IMG/VR virus record: IMGVR_UViG_3300010885_019444
Coordinates: 1-30,836 of that record
From: a virus
Length of the DNA: 30,836 nucleotides
Direction: 5' to 3' (one strand)
Notes under the pieces: generated by a model
The model's database searches: none
Told to the model about the DNA's origin: nothing
Seen by the model: only the letters and a program-made list of their open reading frames with translations
Shown here: piece after piece, positions 21,416 through 29,916 of the stretch
How the letters are laid out: each line of letters begins with the position of its first letter
Position numbering within the stretch: the first letter of the stretch is position 1
Translations under genes and position numbers: made by a program

Positions 21416-21640
21416 ATGGAATCTTTTGAATATAGAGTACATGATGCAGTAGAAAATATATCTACACAATTGTTAAATGTGGTATATATGTTAGATATTC
21501 AAGATAAATGTGAGACATGTGAACATTTTAATAAATCTGCGGATGTTGATAGACAAGTGAATGATTGTCAGGGATATGGTGATTGTATAGCAACAACCTT
21601 ACACCCAACGATTCAAGAAAAAATATGGAAATTGTTATAA
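21416..21640 (+). CDS. Small cysteine-containing protein between the split-intein halves
   Basis: 74 residues. The ATG is two bases after the stop of the UvsW N-part, with AGGAT about 9 bases upstream, so it is cotranscribed with it. CETCEHF and later DCQGYGDC give four cysteines in a possible zinc site. It is not a recognised homing endonuclease. Function unknown. Confidence 0.6.
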   Translation: MESFEYRVHDAVENISTQLLNVVYMLDIQDKCETCEHFNKSADVDRQVNDCQGYGDCIATTLHPTIQEKIWKLL

Positions 21641-21659
21641 TGTTACAATAATGTAATAA

Positions 21660-21667
21660 TATAAATA
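21660..21667 (+). promoter_or_regulatory. T4-type late promoter inside the split uvsW locus
   Basis: Exact TATAAATA, 32 bases upstream of the gene at 21699. The bases after it (TCACCGTCT) nearly match those after the late promoter at 493 (GCACCGTCT). Confidence 0.82.
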
Positions 21668-21698
21668 TCACCGTCTTTTATTTTTTTGGGGGATTGTT

Positions 21699-21923
21699 AT
21701 GTATCATTGTGAAAAGTATTATAGTGGTTTAGAAGATGGTTTTATTGTTAAAGATAATTTAAAGATTAAATCTCCGAAGTATTGTAACCCGATATTAATA
21801 CCATACATATATGATGATAATGGTAAGAAACAATTAATAAATGATGGTGATTATATAATAATTAATGATGGTAAAAAAAGTATACAAAACAATATCATAA
21901 TAAAGTTTAGCAAATATATGTAA
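21699..21923 (+). CDS. Small unidentified protein between the split-intein halves
   Basis: 74 residues; GGGGGA lies about 8 bases upstream of the ATG. It appears beta-rich and polar (NDGDYIIINDGKKSIQNNIIIKF), with no recognised motif. It is directly behind a late promoter, so it is likely made late, perhaps as a virion component. Confidence 0.6.
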   Translation: MYHCEKYYSGLEDGFIVKDNLKIKSPKYCNPILIPYIYDDNGKKQLINDGDYIIINDGKKSIQNNIIIKFSKYM

Positions 21924-21961
21924 ATACTAGTTTATAACTTTATTTACACGAGGTAAACTTT

Positions 21962-22411
21962 ATGGCTAAACCAGAAGATACAACAACTACTACTGTTGCA
22001 CCTACTACCACTACAACTGTTGCGCCATCAGATGATGAGCATAATGAAGAATATCATGAAGACCATAACCACCATGATGATAATTTGGATGGTGATTATT
22101 TAGAAAATGATGATATTGTGGAAAGGGAAGAATATGTTGAAAAGACAAAGCGTGTAGAGGTTCGCGCACATTGTAATAATATGTTATATTCATTGGATGT
22201 ATCTACTATGCCAATGATACAAGCATATCAAAGTGATGCATATGATAAACCACATGTTTTGATTATTGAATTCTATAATGGTAAACAATTGAAATTCTAT
22301 ACCAATATTAGAAATCATCCACACCGTGAGATTAAACATATATTTTTGAAGAATGAGAATTTCCAAAAACTTGTAAAAGATTTGGAATTGAATTATACTG
22401 TCGATATTTGA
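21962..22411 (+). CDS. Unidentified protein with Thr/Val/Ala/Pro repeats and a His/Asp-rich region
   Basis: 149 residues; GAGGTAAAC precedes the ATG. The N-terminus has two copies of TTTTTVAP, then a stretch very rich in His, Asp and Glu (EEYHEDHNHHDD), then a folded-looking C-terminal domain of ~80 residues (VEVRAHCNNMLYSLDV ... VLIIEFYNGKQLKFYT). The low-complexity part may be a flexible stalk or a metal-binding segment. It follows the late promoter at 21660 and ends at a terminator. Confidence 0.65.
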   Translation: MAKPEDTTTTTVAPTTTTTVAPSDDEHNEEYHEDHNHHDDNLDGDYLENDDIVEREEYVEKTKRVEVRAHCNNMLYSLDVSTMPMIQAYQSDAYDKPHVLIIEFYNGKQLKFYTNIRNHPHREIKHIFLKNENFQKLVKDLELNYTVDI

Positions 22412-22420
22412 TAGTGTCAC

Positions 22421-22453
22421 AGATTGGGAAGGCTTCACCTTCCCAATCTTTTT
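22421..22453 (+). terminator. Rho-independent terminator inside the split uvsW locus
   Basis: A 12-bp perfect stem (22421-22432 with 22438-22449, AGATTGGGAAGG and its complement) has a 5-base loop and a T run. It lies between the two uvsW parts, so it limits read-through to the C-part. Confidence 0.88.
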
Positions 22454-22465
22454 ATAGGATTGTTT

Positions 22466-22789
22466 ATGACTAACGAATATATAGATGTTGAAATTATTTT
22501 ATTAGAAGATGCTCATGAAGGTTTGGATGAGGGTTATTTAGAATTGTTAACGGAATTTGATATTATCACGAAATGTGAATATGAATTAGCAGATATAACA
22601 ATTTATGAAGATTTCTCGGTATGTTACCCACCCGAAAAGTATGATGATATTCTTAATATATTAAAAACGCTTCCTGATGATGTATATAGTTTTAAAATAT
22701 TTGATGATGACGATAATGTTATTAAGCATTATGGAGAATTAGAAGTAGAAAGAGATGATGTCTTTGTATTCAACCAACAATATAATTAG
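22466..22789 (+). CDS. Small acidic protein upstream of the UvsW C-part
   Basis: 107 residues from the ATG at 22466 (AGGAT upstream); an in-frame ATG at 22424 lies inside the terminator stem. It is very acidic (LLEDAHEGLDEGYLELL, FKIFDDDDNVIKHYGELEVERDD). No motif recognised. It ends two bases before the start of the UvsW C-part, so the two are coupled. Confidence 0.6.
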   Translation: MTNEYIDVEIILLEDAHEGLDEGYLELLTEFDIITKCEYELADITIYEDFSVCYPPEKYDDILNILKTLPDDVYSFKIFDDDDNVIKHYGELEVERDDVFVFNQQYN

Positions 22790-22791
22790 AA

Positions 22792-22896
22792 ATGAAATTA
22801 ATTAATAGAACTGAAATAACGAAACCTGATATTGTATATAATTTAGAAGTTAAAAAGAATCATAATTATCTTGCTAATAATATAGTTGTATCCAAT
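22792..22896 (+). other. C-terminal half of a split intein (35 codons)
   Basis: MKLINRTEI, then block F DIVYNLEVKKNHNYL, then block G NNIVVSN before Cys+1. The penultimate Ser rather than His resembles cyanobacterial DnaE split inteins (which end ASN). The layout is close to the Npu DnaE C-half in length and block order. Confidence 0.92.
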
Positions 22897-23679
22897 TGTC
22901 ATGGGACTAAAGCTGCACAATTGCAATCATTATTAATTGACCATGGTGCGCATATTGCACATAGATATGGGTTAACCGGAACCTTACCTAAAGACCCATG
23001 CAGTAAAATGTTGGTACATGTTGCATTAGGTGATGTTAAGTGTGAATATCATGCTAAGGATTTGATTGCTAAAGGATGGTTAGCAACATTAGATATTTCT
23101 GTACTGCAATTAGATGATGTTAAATATTTAGAGGATAATGGGATTCCTCGTGCAAATTTAATGATGTATGAAGAAGAAGAGCATTTTACTAAGAACAATA
23201 CTACTAGAATGGAATGGATAGCTAACACCATTATGGAGAATAAAAAATCTTCTAAATTAGGAAATACTTTAGTACTGGTTAATACCATTAAATATGGTAA
23301 AGAATTACATAAATTGATACCTAATTCTCATGTTCTGAATGGTTCTAATAATGATAAATCCAGAAAACAAGTTTATGATTTATTTGAAACTAATGATGAT
23401 GTAGTAGCTATATGTACTAAACAGATTGCTGGGGTAGGATTATCTATTGACAGAATATTTAACTTAGTATATATTGATGCTGGTAAATCCTTTATTACAA
23501 CTATTCAACAAATTGGTAGAGGATTAAGAAAAGGTAGAGATAAAGATTCTGTCAACATTTTAGATATTTGTAGCAATCTCCCTTCAGCATCAAAACGTTT
23601 AAGAGAACGTATTAAGCATTATAAAGATGCTAGTTACCCGTATAAAAAATATTTAATTGAGTATACTAATACCAATTAA
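22792..23679 (+). CDS. uvsW: UvsW helicase, C-terminal part, led by the C-half of a split intein
   Basis: 295 residues. The first 35 are an intein C-half ending VVSN. The extein begins CHGTKAAQLQ, which completes DE|CH of the helicase DECH box after joining to VVVDE of the N-part. Then come YGLTGTLPKD (motif III), LVLVNTIKYGKEL (IV), AICTKQIAGVGLSI (V) and QQIGRGLRKG (VI), all typical of superfamily 2 and UvsW. After splicing, the exteins of 147, 81 and 260 residues give about 488, near T4 UvsW (~503). No strong ribosome binding site; it is probably coupled to the preceding gene. Confidence 0.92.
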   Translation: MKLINRTEITKPDIVYNLEVKKNHNYLANNIVVSNCHGTKAAQLQSLLIDHGAHIAHRYGLTGTLPKDPCSKMLVHVALGDVKCEYHAKDLIAKGWLATLDISVLQLDDVKYLEDNGIPRANLMMYEEEEHFTKNNTTRMEWIANTIMENKKSSKLGNTLVLVNTIKYGKELHKLIPNSHVLNGSNNDKSRKQVYDLFETNDDVVAICTKQIAGVGLSIDRIFNLVYIDAGKSFITTIQQIGRGLRKGRDKDSVNILDICSNLPSASKRLRERIKHYKDASYPYKKYLIEYTNTN

Positions 23680-23683
23680 TAAA

Positions 23684-23691
23684 TATAAATA
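23684..23691 (+). promoter_or_regulatory. T4-type late promoter of the fibre region
   Basis: Exact TATAAATA, 37 bases upstream of the first fibre-type gene. Confidence 0.82.
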
Positions 23692-23728
23692 TTAAAACAT
23701 ATTTTTTAACACACAGGACATTTGTAAT

Positions 23729-25069
23729 ATGAAATTACCATTCCGTCAAGGTATTGTTAAATATACTTTAAATAATGATAAAATACCTACTTTTCTTTAT
23801 ACTGATAGAAGAGATAAGTATGTTTCATTAATTGCAAATATTAATCATGTGTTAATAGCGTTTGCACATAATGATACGGATTATTTATTTGAAGAAACTC
23901 TAACAACTAATAATGCCTGGGGTCCATTTGATAGAGATGTCAAATATTGGATGTATTGGGATTTAGATGTTAGAACAGGTAAACGAACATTTGGTAGTAC
24001 CACGTTAGAACCTATTGTTTCAGATACTATTCCAGAATCCCCAGAGCATAATCAACATTGGTTTAATTTATCTGATAATGTTATTATCACCTATGATAAT
24101 GATTTGCACCGTAATAATTATCGTAAATTAAGTAAAAATTCAGTGTATATATGGGACAGTGAAAATAATCATTGGTCTCAAAAAATTAGATTATTTGCTG
24201 GTACATATAAAAATAGTGATATTGTGGCAAGTTCATTATCATCACAAGTTGGATTATTTGTACCATGTAGTGCTGGATTTATACAATACGATGATACTGA
24301 TACACCTACCCAACAAGCAAGAGTTGATGGTACTTATAAATTCTTAACATCAGAATCCCATTTTGTTGAATCTAAATCTTTAACAACTACTGTAAGTTTA
24401 GAACCAATTTTCCATTATGGTACCGCATCCGAAAACATATCCAAATATAGTTTAGTGTCGGTAGATGGACAAAATTCATTTAAACGAGCATCTTCTGCAG
24501 ATGCATCATTATCACCAGCAATAGGTATTATCGAAAATGATATTACTATGGGGGATAAATGTGTGATTGTTACTAATACATATATTATTAATGATTCGTG
24601 GAATTTTACGGATGAACCATCCACACCATTATATTTAACCACCAATGGTTTTTCTACAACACCACCATTAGCTGGTTTTATTCAACAAATTGGTTTTGTA
24701 GTATCTACCAATACTGTATATATTGATACAACTTATCAAATAATTTATCATGATGTAATACAGACTACAAAAGCAATGCCAGTTAACGTGGATATTACAA
24801 CTGGTAAATTATATACATCATTTATTGAGACTTCCGGTTCTGAAAGTTCTATATCATATAATTTATATTCAACGGTGTATAAGCAACCCATTCCTAATAC
24901 ATTATGGACTATTTCACATACGTCTAATTTGCCTAATTTTTTAGTGCAAACCTATGATGACCGTGGAAATTATATAGTGCCGGATAATATTAAACGTAAA
25001 AGTGGTAATATAATAGAAGTGGTGTTTTCTAAAAGAATCACCGGTACTGCATTAGTATTTTTATTTTAA
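23729..25069 (+). CDS. Virion/tail adhesin-type protein, paralogue 1
   Basis: 446 residues. It starts MKLPFRQGIVK and contains WGPFDRDVKYWMYWDLDV, HWFNLSD and a long beta-rich central part. The C-terminal ~60 residues (PNTLWTISHTSNLPNFL ... SKRITGTALVFLF) are one copy of the shared beta module. The next gene is a longer paralogue with the same order of blocks. It probably belongs to the tail fibre or baseplate periphery; no named homologue is recognised. AGGAC precedes the ATG. Confidence 0.7.
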   Translation: MKLPFRQGIVKYTLNNDKIPTFLYTDRRDKYVSLIANINHVLIAFAHNDTDYLFEETLTTNNAWGPFDRDVKYWMYWDLDVRTGKRTFGSTTLEPIVSDTIPESPEHNQHWFNLSDNVIITYDNDLHRNNYRKLSKNSVYIWDSENNHWSQKIRLFAGTYKNSDIVASSLSSQVGLFVPCSAGFIQYDDTDTPTQQARVDGTYKFLTSESHFVESKSLTTTVSLEPIFHYGTASENISKYSLVSVDGQNSFKRASSADASLSPAIGIIENDITMGDKCVIVTNTYIINDSWNFTDEPSTPLYLTTNGFSTTPPLAGFIQQIGFVVSTNTVYIDTTYQIIYHDVIQTTKAMPVNVDITTGKLYTSFIETSGSESSISYNLYSTVYKQPIPNTLWTISHTSNLPNFLVQTYDDRGNYIVPDNIKRKSGNIIEVVFSKRITGTALVFLF

Positions 25070-25094
25070 CTACTGACAACATTGGACAAATTTC

Positions 25095-26657
25095 ATGAAA
25101 TTAACATTTAAACAAGGTATCGTAAAAAGTCAAGTAGATTCTAATAATGTACCTACTTTTTTACATAAAAATCCAAACAATGATTACATATCATTATATG
25201 TAAATGCATCTTCCACTTTAGTAGCATTTTCACATGGTGAAGTAGATTACTTATATGAAGAAGCAAATATCATTGAAAGAGCATGGGGACCATTCCCTCC
25301 ACCAATAACACATACTTATTATCTATATTGGGATATTAGCGTTGAATCAGGTGTTAGAACATTTGGTCACACTATTTTGCCTCCTATTGTAGCATCTACA
25401 GCACCTAATTTATTGAATAATGACCAACATTGGTTCAATTTATCTGATAAAAAAATGTATGTTTATCAAGATTTTGGTTGGGTTGAAAAAATACGAGTGT
25501 TTGCTGGTTTATATTCTAATAACGTATTGGTACCATATAGCATTATTGATGATAATTCAATAACACAGTATTTTACTTCACACGTTGGAGTATATGGAAA
25601 TTCCTATCCTGGATTTATTTTATTTGATGATAATGACCAGCCTATTAAACGTACTAAAAATAATACGTTTTTAACAACTGAATCACAATTCTATACTACC
25701 AAATCTAATATTGGTACAGTAAGTTTTGATACGGTATTATTCTATGCAACTGCTACTGAAAATATTCCAGCATATAGAATTGTTTCATATTATAAAGATA
25801 ATACCATTGCAACAGCATCATTTAATGACCCTGATTTGAAACCTGCTATTGGTTTAATTCGTAATGAAGTATATAAAGATGAAGTTTCCAGTATTGTGAC
25901 TAACGGTTATATTACTAATATTGATTGGCATTTTAATGTCCCTCCATCTACATCAGTATATCTTGGTATGTATGGTACCCTTCAAATGGAACCACCACGT
26001 TCAGGATTTATTCAAAAAATCGGGACAGTGGTATCTCATGATACTATTTTGATTAATATTGAACCTCAAATTATCTATAATACGGAAGACCATACAACAG
26101 CATCTATTCCTATTAATGTTGATATTCTTTCTGGGAAATTATATACTGCGCAAAGTGCCGACTCTTTGATAGATAATCCGGTACCTGACCCTGGTACACC
26201 GACACCAGAACCATCGTCAAGTTCTTTGATAGGGTTTACCTATATTCAAAATATTGATAAACGTACTTGGACTATGACACATGGTAAAAATACTGAAAAT
26301 GTATTCTTACAAGTATATAATAAAAATGGTGATTTTATTATTCCTAATTCTATTCACACTACATTAAATTCAATTATTGCGACCTTTAATGAACCGTGTC
26401 AAGGGTATGCACAAGCGGTACTATTCTTATCAAATAATTACATTAATTTGCCAAACAATAATGTACCTATTACTGAATTTTCACAAACTATTCCTAGTAA
26501 TATGTGGGTTGTTGAACATTATCTAGGATATAATCCTATTACACGTATATATGTTGATAATATCTTAATTCAACCTGAATCTATTATTCATGATAGTCTA
26601 ACTAAAGTAACCATTATCTTTGATAGACCATCAATAGGATTAGTAAGGTTGATATAA
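25095..26657 (+). CDS. Virion/tail adhesin-type protein, paralogue 2
   Basis: 520 residues. MKLTFKQGIVKSQVD, WGPFPPPITHTYYLYWDI, HWFNLSDKKMYVY, FYATATENIPAYRIVS and SGFIQKIGTVVSHDT align with the preceding gene, so the two arose by tandem duplication. A linker PVPDPGTPTPEPSSSS leads to two copies of the beta module (KRTWTMTHGKNTENV and SNMWVVEHYLGYNP) where paralogue 1 has one. A terminator follows at 26664. Confidence 0.7.
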   Translation: MKLTFKQGIVKSQVDSNNVPTFLHKNPNNDYISLYVNASSTLVAFSHGEVDYLYEEANIIERAWGPFPPPITHTYYLYWDISVESGVRTFGHTILPPIVASTAPNLLNNDQHWFNLSDKKMYVYQDFGWVEKIRVFAGLYSNNVLVPYSIIDDNSITQYFTSHVGVYGNSYPGFILFDDNDQPIKRTKNNTFLTTESQFYTTKSNIGTVSFDTVLFYATATENIPAYRIVSYYKDNTIATASFNDPDLKPAIGLIRNEVYKDEVSSIVTNGYITNIDWHFNVPPSTSVYLGMYGTLQMEPPRSGFIQKIGTVVSHDTILINIEPQIIYNTEDHTTASIPINVDILSGKLYTAQSADSLIDNPVPDPGTPTPEPSSSSLIGFTYIQNIDKRTWTMTHGKNTENVFLQVYNKNGDFIIPNSIHTTLNSIIATFNEPCQGYAQAVLFLSNNYINLPNNNVPITEFSQTIPSNMWVVEHYLGYNPITRIYVDNILIQPESIIHDSLTKVTIIFDRPSIGLVRLI

Positions 26658-26663
26658 TTTTAT

Positions 26664-26693
26664 AAAAATCCCGCCGTGCGGCGGGATTTTTTT
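26664..26693 (+). terminator. Rho-independent terminator
   Basis: A 13-bp perfect stem (26664-26676 with 26679-26691, AAAAATCCCGCCG/CGGCGGGATTTTT) is followed by further T residues. Confidence 0.92.
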
Positions 26694-26709
26694 GTCCTTT
26701 AAAAAATTT

Positions 26710-26717
26710 AATAAATA
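26710..26717 (+). promoter_or_regulatory. Probable variant late promoter
   Basis: AATAAATA, one base from the late core, lies after a terminator and 47 bases upstream of the large fibre gene. Confidence 0.5.
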
Positions 26718-26764
26718 GTGGTATAAGTTTTTTTTAATTTTGTTAATAGGATAGGAAAAGATAT

Positions 26765-29230
26765 ATGAAACTTAATGGTCATTTAGAGTTAAACGCATTA
26801 GGGTTATCAGTAATCAAAAATGCTATTTTGGATAGACAATCAACAGCTCCTGCATTTGATGCATCAGAAGCGGGTCGTGTGATTTTCAACACAACACTTG
26901 GTAAATATCAATATAACAACGGTACATCATGGCAAACACTTGCTACTGCTGCAGAAATTAGTTCTGCTGGTGGTGAGTTAGACAACGTTGAAACCGCATT
27001 GGGTTCAATGATTGATGCTGCTACTGGTAACTTTGTTGCTGGTGCATTCAGTACATTTAATAAAGTTAGCAATCCTACATCTGTACTTAACGTATTGAGT
27101 CAATTGGATGCAAGCATCCAAGGTCATGACCAATTCGCAGAATTGGAAGATGTTACTTTCACTGGTTTGGTTGCAACACAATTCCCACAATTCAATGGTA
27201 CAGATTGGGTAAACCATACATTAGTATTAGCTGATGCTTCTGATGTTACTACTACTGCTGCTGAATTGAATGAAATTCACGGTGCTAATTTAGTAGCTGC
27301 TGATTTTGTTAAATTGCAAGCTATTACTGCATCTGCTTCAGAATTAAATCAATTAACAGCATCTGCTGTTACTAATGCCGATTTGGTTAAATTGCATGCT
27401 GTTACTTCAACTGCAACTGAATTGAATTTATTGACTGGTACTACAGTAACTACTTTAGATTTGAACAAATTGCATGATGTTACTGCAACTGCAACGGAAA
27501 TCAATTATGTTGTTGGGGTTACTTCTAGCATCCAAACACAATTGGATAACAAACAACCTTTAGATGCAGATTTAACAACAATTGCTGGTTTTGAACCTGC
27601 TGTAGATTCATCTGAAACTTTAACTATCAATGCGACTAATATCACACATGCTGGACAAAATGATATTATGGTAGCTACTGGTGGTGCAGAAGGCGCACGT
27701 TGGACATTGAAACGTGGTGCTGCTGCACGTACTTCATTAGGTTTAGGTAACATTGCGGTTATGGATGAAGCATCATTCATTCGTGGTGATGTTGCGGTAT
27801 CTAATGTTGCTCGTGATGTTTCATGGAATGCATACAAAATCGTAAACTTAGCTGCTGGTACTGATGCTACTGATGCAATTAATCTTGGTCAATTGCAAGC
27901 TGCACAAGGTGGTATGACATGGAAACAAGAAGCTGATTTTGCAACTACTGCAAACATTACGCTTTCTGGTGAACAAGCTGTTGACGGTGCTACTACTGCT
28001 ACTGCTGGTATGATTGTATTGGTTAAAGACCAAACAGTTGCTTCTGAAAATGGTTTATATGTTGTTGCTGCTGGTGCATGGACAAGAACTACTGACATGG
28101 ACACTGGTTCTGAAGCAAACAAAGCTACTGTATTTGTTAAAGCTGGTGACGCATGGGGTGTTACACAATGGACTGTGAATAGCACAGTTGCTACTATTGG
28201 TGCTGATGCTATCAACTTTGTACAAACTAATGCACTTTCTGGTGTTACTGCTGGTATTGGTCTATCAAAAGATGGCAACACCATGAACGTAAACCTTGGT
28301 GCTGGTATCGTAGCATTACCTACTGATGAAGTTGGTATTGATTTATACGATTCATTAACATCTGCATTGATTTTATCTACTGATGGTTCAGCACGTTCTG
28401 ATGTATCTGGTGCTAAACTACACTTGTTATTGGATTTAGCTGGTAACGGTAAATTAATCCAATCTGCTGCTGGTTTGAAAGTTGATACTAACACTATTAC
28501 TGAAGCAGAATTGACTGCATCTGTTGCTGGTGACGGTTTGACTGGTGGTAACGGTACAGCTCTTGCTGTTGTTTCTGCTGCTGGTACAGCGGCTACTGGT
28601 GGTGATGATGTTGCAAACTGGGCTGGCGTTGGGGCTATCACTGTAACTGCTGATTCTGTTGGTGTTACTTTAGGTTCAACATCTACTTCTGCTGCACCTG
28701 GTAACCACGTACATAAAGCTGACGTTATCACATTCGACAACACTGCTACTTCATTAGCTGGTTCACCTGCTAACGTACAAGCAGCTATCGTTGCTATCGA
28801 TACAACATTGGATGACGTATTCGCTGATTTAGCTGCTGTTAAAACTGCGGCTGGTTTAGATGCAACTACTGGTGAATTTGTACAACATACTACAGCTACA
28901 TTAGCATCTGTTAATGCAGCAACATCTATGTTTGCAGTTGACGAAGCATTATCTACTGCTATCACAAGCAACAACACAGCTATTGCTAACCGTGTAACTA
29001 ATTCATATTACAGATATGAAGCATCTGCAGCAGGTTTGACACATACTGTAACGCATACAACTGGTCAAAAATTCAACAACGTTACTGTTATTGATATTAC
29101 TGATTCGGCATCTGCAACATTTGAAAGCGTTGTTATTCCTGAAAGCATCAAATTCAATTCATCATCTGAATTGGTTGTAACTTTCAACGAAGCAGTGAAA
29201 TGTATCATTGTTGTTATGGGTATTGCGTAA
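26765..29230 (+). CDS. Large tail fibre protein
   Basis: 821 residues, rich in Ala, Thr, Val and Gly, with the N-terminal GRVIFNTTLGKYQYNNGTSWQTL block common in phage fibres. Residues ~164-253 hold four copies of an 'xAxELNxLxG' repeat. Further on are KQPLDADLTTIAG, DATDAINLGQLQA and a long MTWKQEADFATTANITLSG...GLYVVAAGAW beta section, then PGNHVHKAD. The C-terminus carries one copy of the shared beta module (HTVTHTTGQKFNNV). Codon choice differs from the neighbours, with more AAC, CGT, TTC and ATC, which suggests very high expression. It would form the trimeric fibre shaft. Confidence 0.85.
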   Translation: MKLNGHLELNALGLSVIKNAILDRQSTAPAFDASEAGRVIFNTTLGKYQYNNGTSWQTLATAAEISSAGGELDNVETALGSMIDAATGNFVAGAFSTFNKVSNPTSVLNVLSQLDASIQGHDQFAELEDVTFTGLVATQFPQFNGTDWVNHTLVLADASDVTTTAAELNEIHGANLVAADFVKLQAITASASELNQLTASAVTNADLVKLHAVTSTATELNLLTGTTVTTLDLNKLHDVTATATEINYVVGVTSSIQTQLDNKQPLDADLTTIAGFEPAVDSSETLTINATNITHAGQNDIMVATGGAEGARWTLKRGAAARTSLGLGNIAVMDEASFIRGDVAVSNVARDVSWNAYKIVNLAAGTDATDAINLGQLQAAQGGMTWKQEADFATTANITLSGEQAVDGATTATAGMIVLVKDQTVASENGLYVVAAGAWTRTTDMDTGSEANKATVFVKAGDAWGVTQWTVNSTVATIGADAINFVQTNALSGVTAGIGLSKDGNTMNVNLGAGIVALPTDEVGIDLYDSLTSALILSTDGSARSDVSGAKLHLLLDLAGNGKLIQSAAGLKVDTNTITEAELTASVAGDGLTGGNGTALAVVSAAGTAATGGDDVANWAGVGAITVTADSVGVTLGSTSTSAAPGNHVHKADVITFDNTATSLAGSPANVQAAIVAIDTTLDDVFADLAAVKTAAGLDATTGEFVQHTTATLASVNAATSMFAVDEALSTAITSNNTAIANRVTNSYYRYEASAAGLTHTVTHTTGQKFNNVTVIDITDSASATFESVVIPESIKFNSSSELVVTFNEAVKCIIVVMGIA
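27254..27525 (+). repeat. Four tandem 'A-x-ELN' fibre repeats
   Basis: Units of about 25 residues, TAAELNEIHG, SASELNQLTA, TATELNLLTG and TATEINYVVG, are each followed by a segment ending KLxAV/KLHDV. They are the class of short repeat seen in many phage fibre shafts. Confidence 0.75.
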
Positions 29231-29256
29231 TAATCTGCTAACCTAAATCATGAATC

Positions 29257-29285
29257 GTTGCATATGGCCCAATACCATATGCAAC
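29257..29285 (+). terminator. Hairpin after the fibre gene, possible terminator
   Basis: An 11-bp perfect stem (29257-29267 with 29275-29285, GTTGCATATGG and its complement) has a 7-base loop. No real T run follows, so termination would be weak; it may be a processing or stability element. Confidence 0.5.
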
Positions 29286-29307
29286 AACTTCCAAAAGGAT
29301 ATAAAAT

Positions 29308-29916
29308 ATGAAATTTGTTGGAAATATTGATATGAGTAACAACTCCATTTCTAATGTAGTTGTTAGTGATGAAGGTTACTTACCTTCTGACGCAAAAGTA
29401 GGACGATTAGCATTTAACAATAAAAGATTATACGTATGTATTGACATCATCAATTTGATTCCAATTTGGATTCCATTGACTAGTGAGGTGAATACTGCGC
29501 AATTGATTGTTACTGTACCATCGAATTCATGGGTATTCACACATAACTTGAACTCGGCTAATCCCGTAATCCAAATCTATGATGAAAATCATCAAATGAT
29601 TCAACCTGATAACGTTTCTATTACTAATAACAATACTGTAACTATCACATTTGCAAAAGCAATTGCTGGTACTGCAGTAGGTATATTCGGTGATATGAAT
29701 GGTACGCCAAAAATGGCTACTGCGTATGAAACTACCATTCCTGTTGGTACTCCAGTTATGGAAACCGTTGTACAACATAACATGGGTTATAATCCTACGG
29801 TTACTGTAGTACAAGATGGTGTGATAATTTATCCAAAATCAATTGTACACCAATCAATATACTCTACATATATTGAATTTACTAACCCAACTTCAGGCAT
29901 TCTGAGATTTACATAA
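29308..29916 (+). CDS. Small fibre-type protein with two beta modules
   Basis: 202 residues. The N-terminus (MKFVGNIDMSNNSISNVVV, then GRLAFNNKRLYVCID) resembles the start of the large fibre protein. Two copies of the shared module follow (SNSWVFTHNLNSANPVIQI and METVVQHNMGYNPTVTV). AAAAGGAT precedes the ATG. It is followed closely by three single-module genes, each with a near-perfect ribosome binding site. Confidence 0.75.
   Translation: MKFVGNIDMSNNSISNVVVSDEGYLPSDAKVGRLAFNNKRLYVCIDIINLIPIWIPLTSEVNTAQLIVTVPSNSWVFTHNLNSANPVIQIYDENHQMIQPDNVSITNNNTVTITFAKAIAGTAVGIFGDMNGTPKMATAYETTIPVGTPVMETVVQHNMGYNPTVTVVQDGVIIYPKSIVHQSIYSTYIEFTNPTSGILRFT

Noticed and set aside
21411-22791. The uvsW break as a sequencing error or frameshift
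   Set aside because: The two parts are separated by 1378 bases with four genes, and each broken end carries the proper intein half, so the break is a real split-intein arrangement.
27889-28977. 362-codon open frame on the minus strand inside the fibre gene
   Set aside because: It is the mirror of an Ala/Thr/Val-rich coding sequence whose complement lacks stop codons; the translation is low-complexity and has no ribosome binding site or domain.
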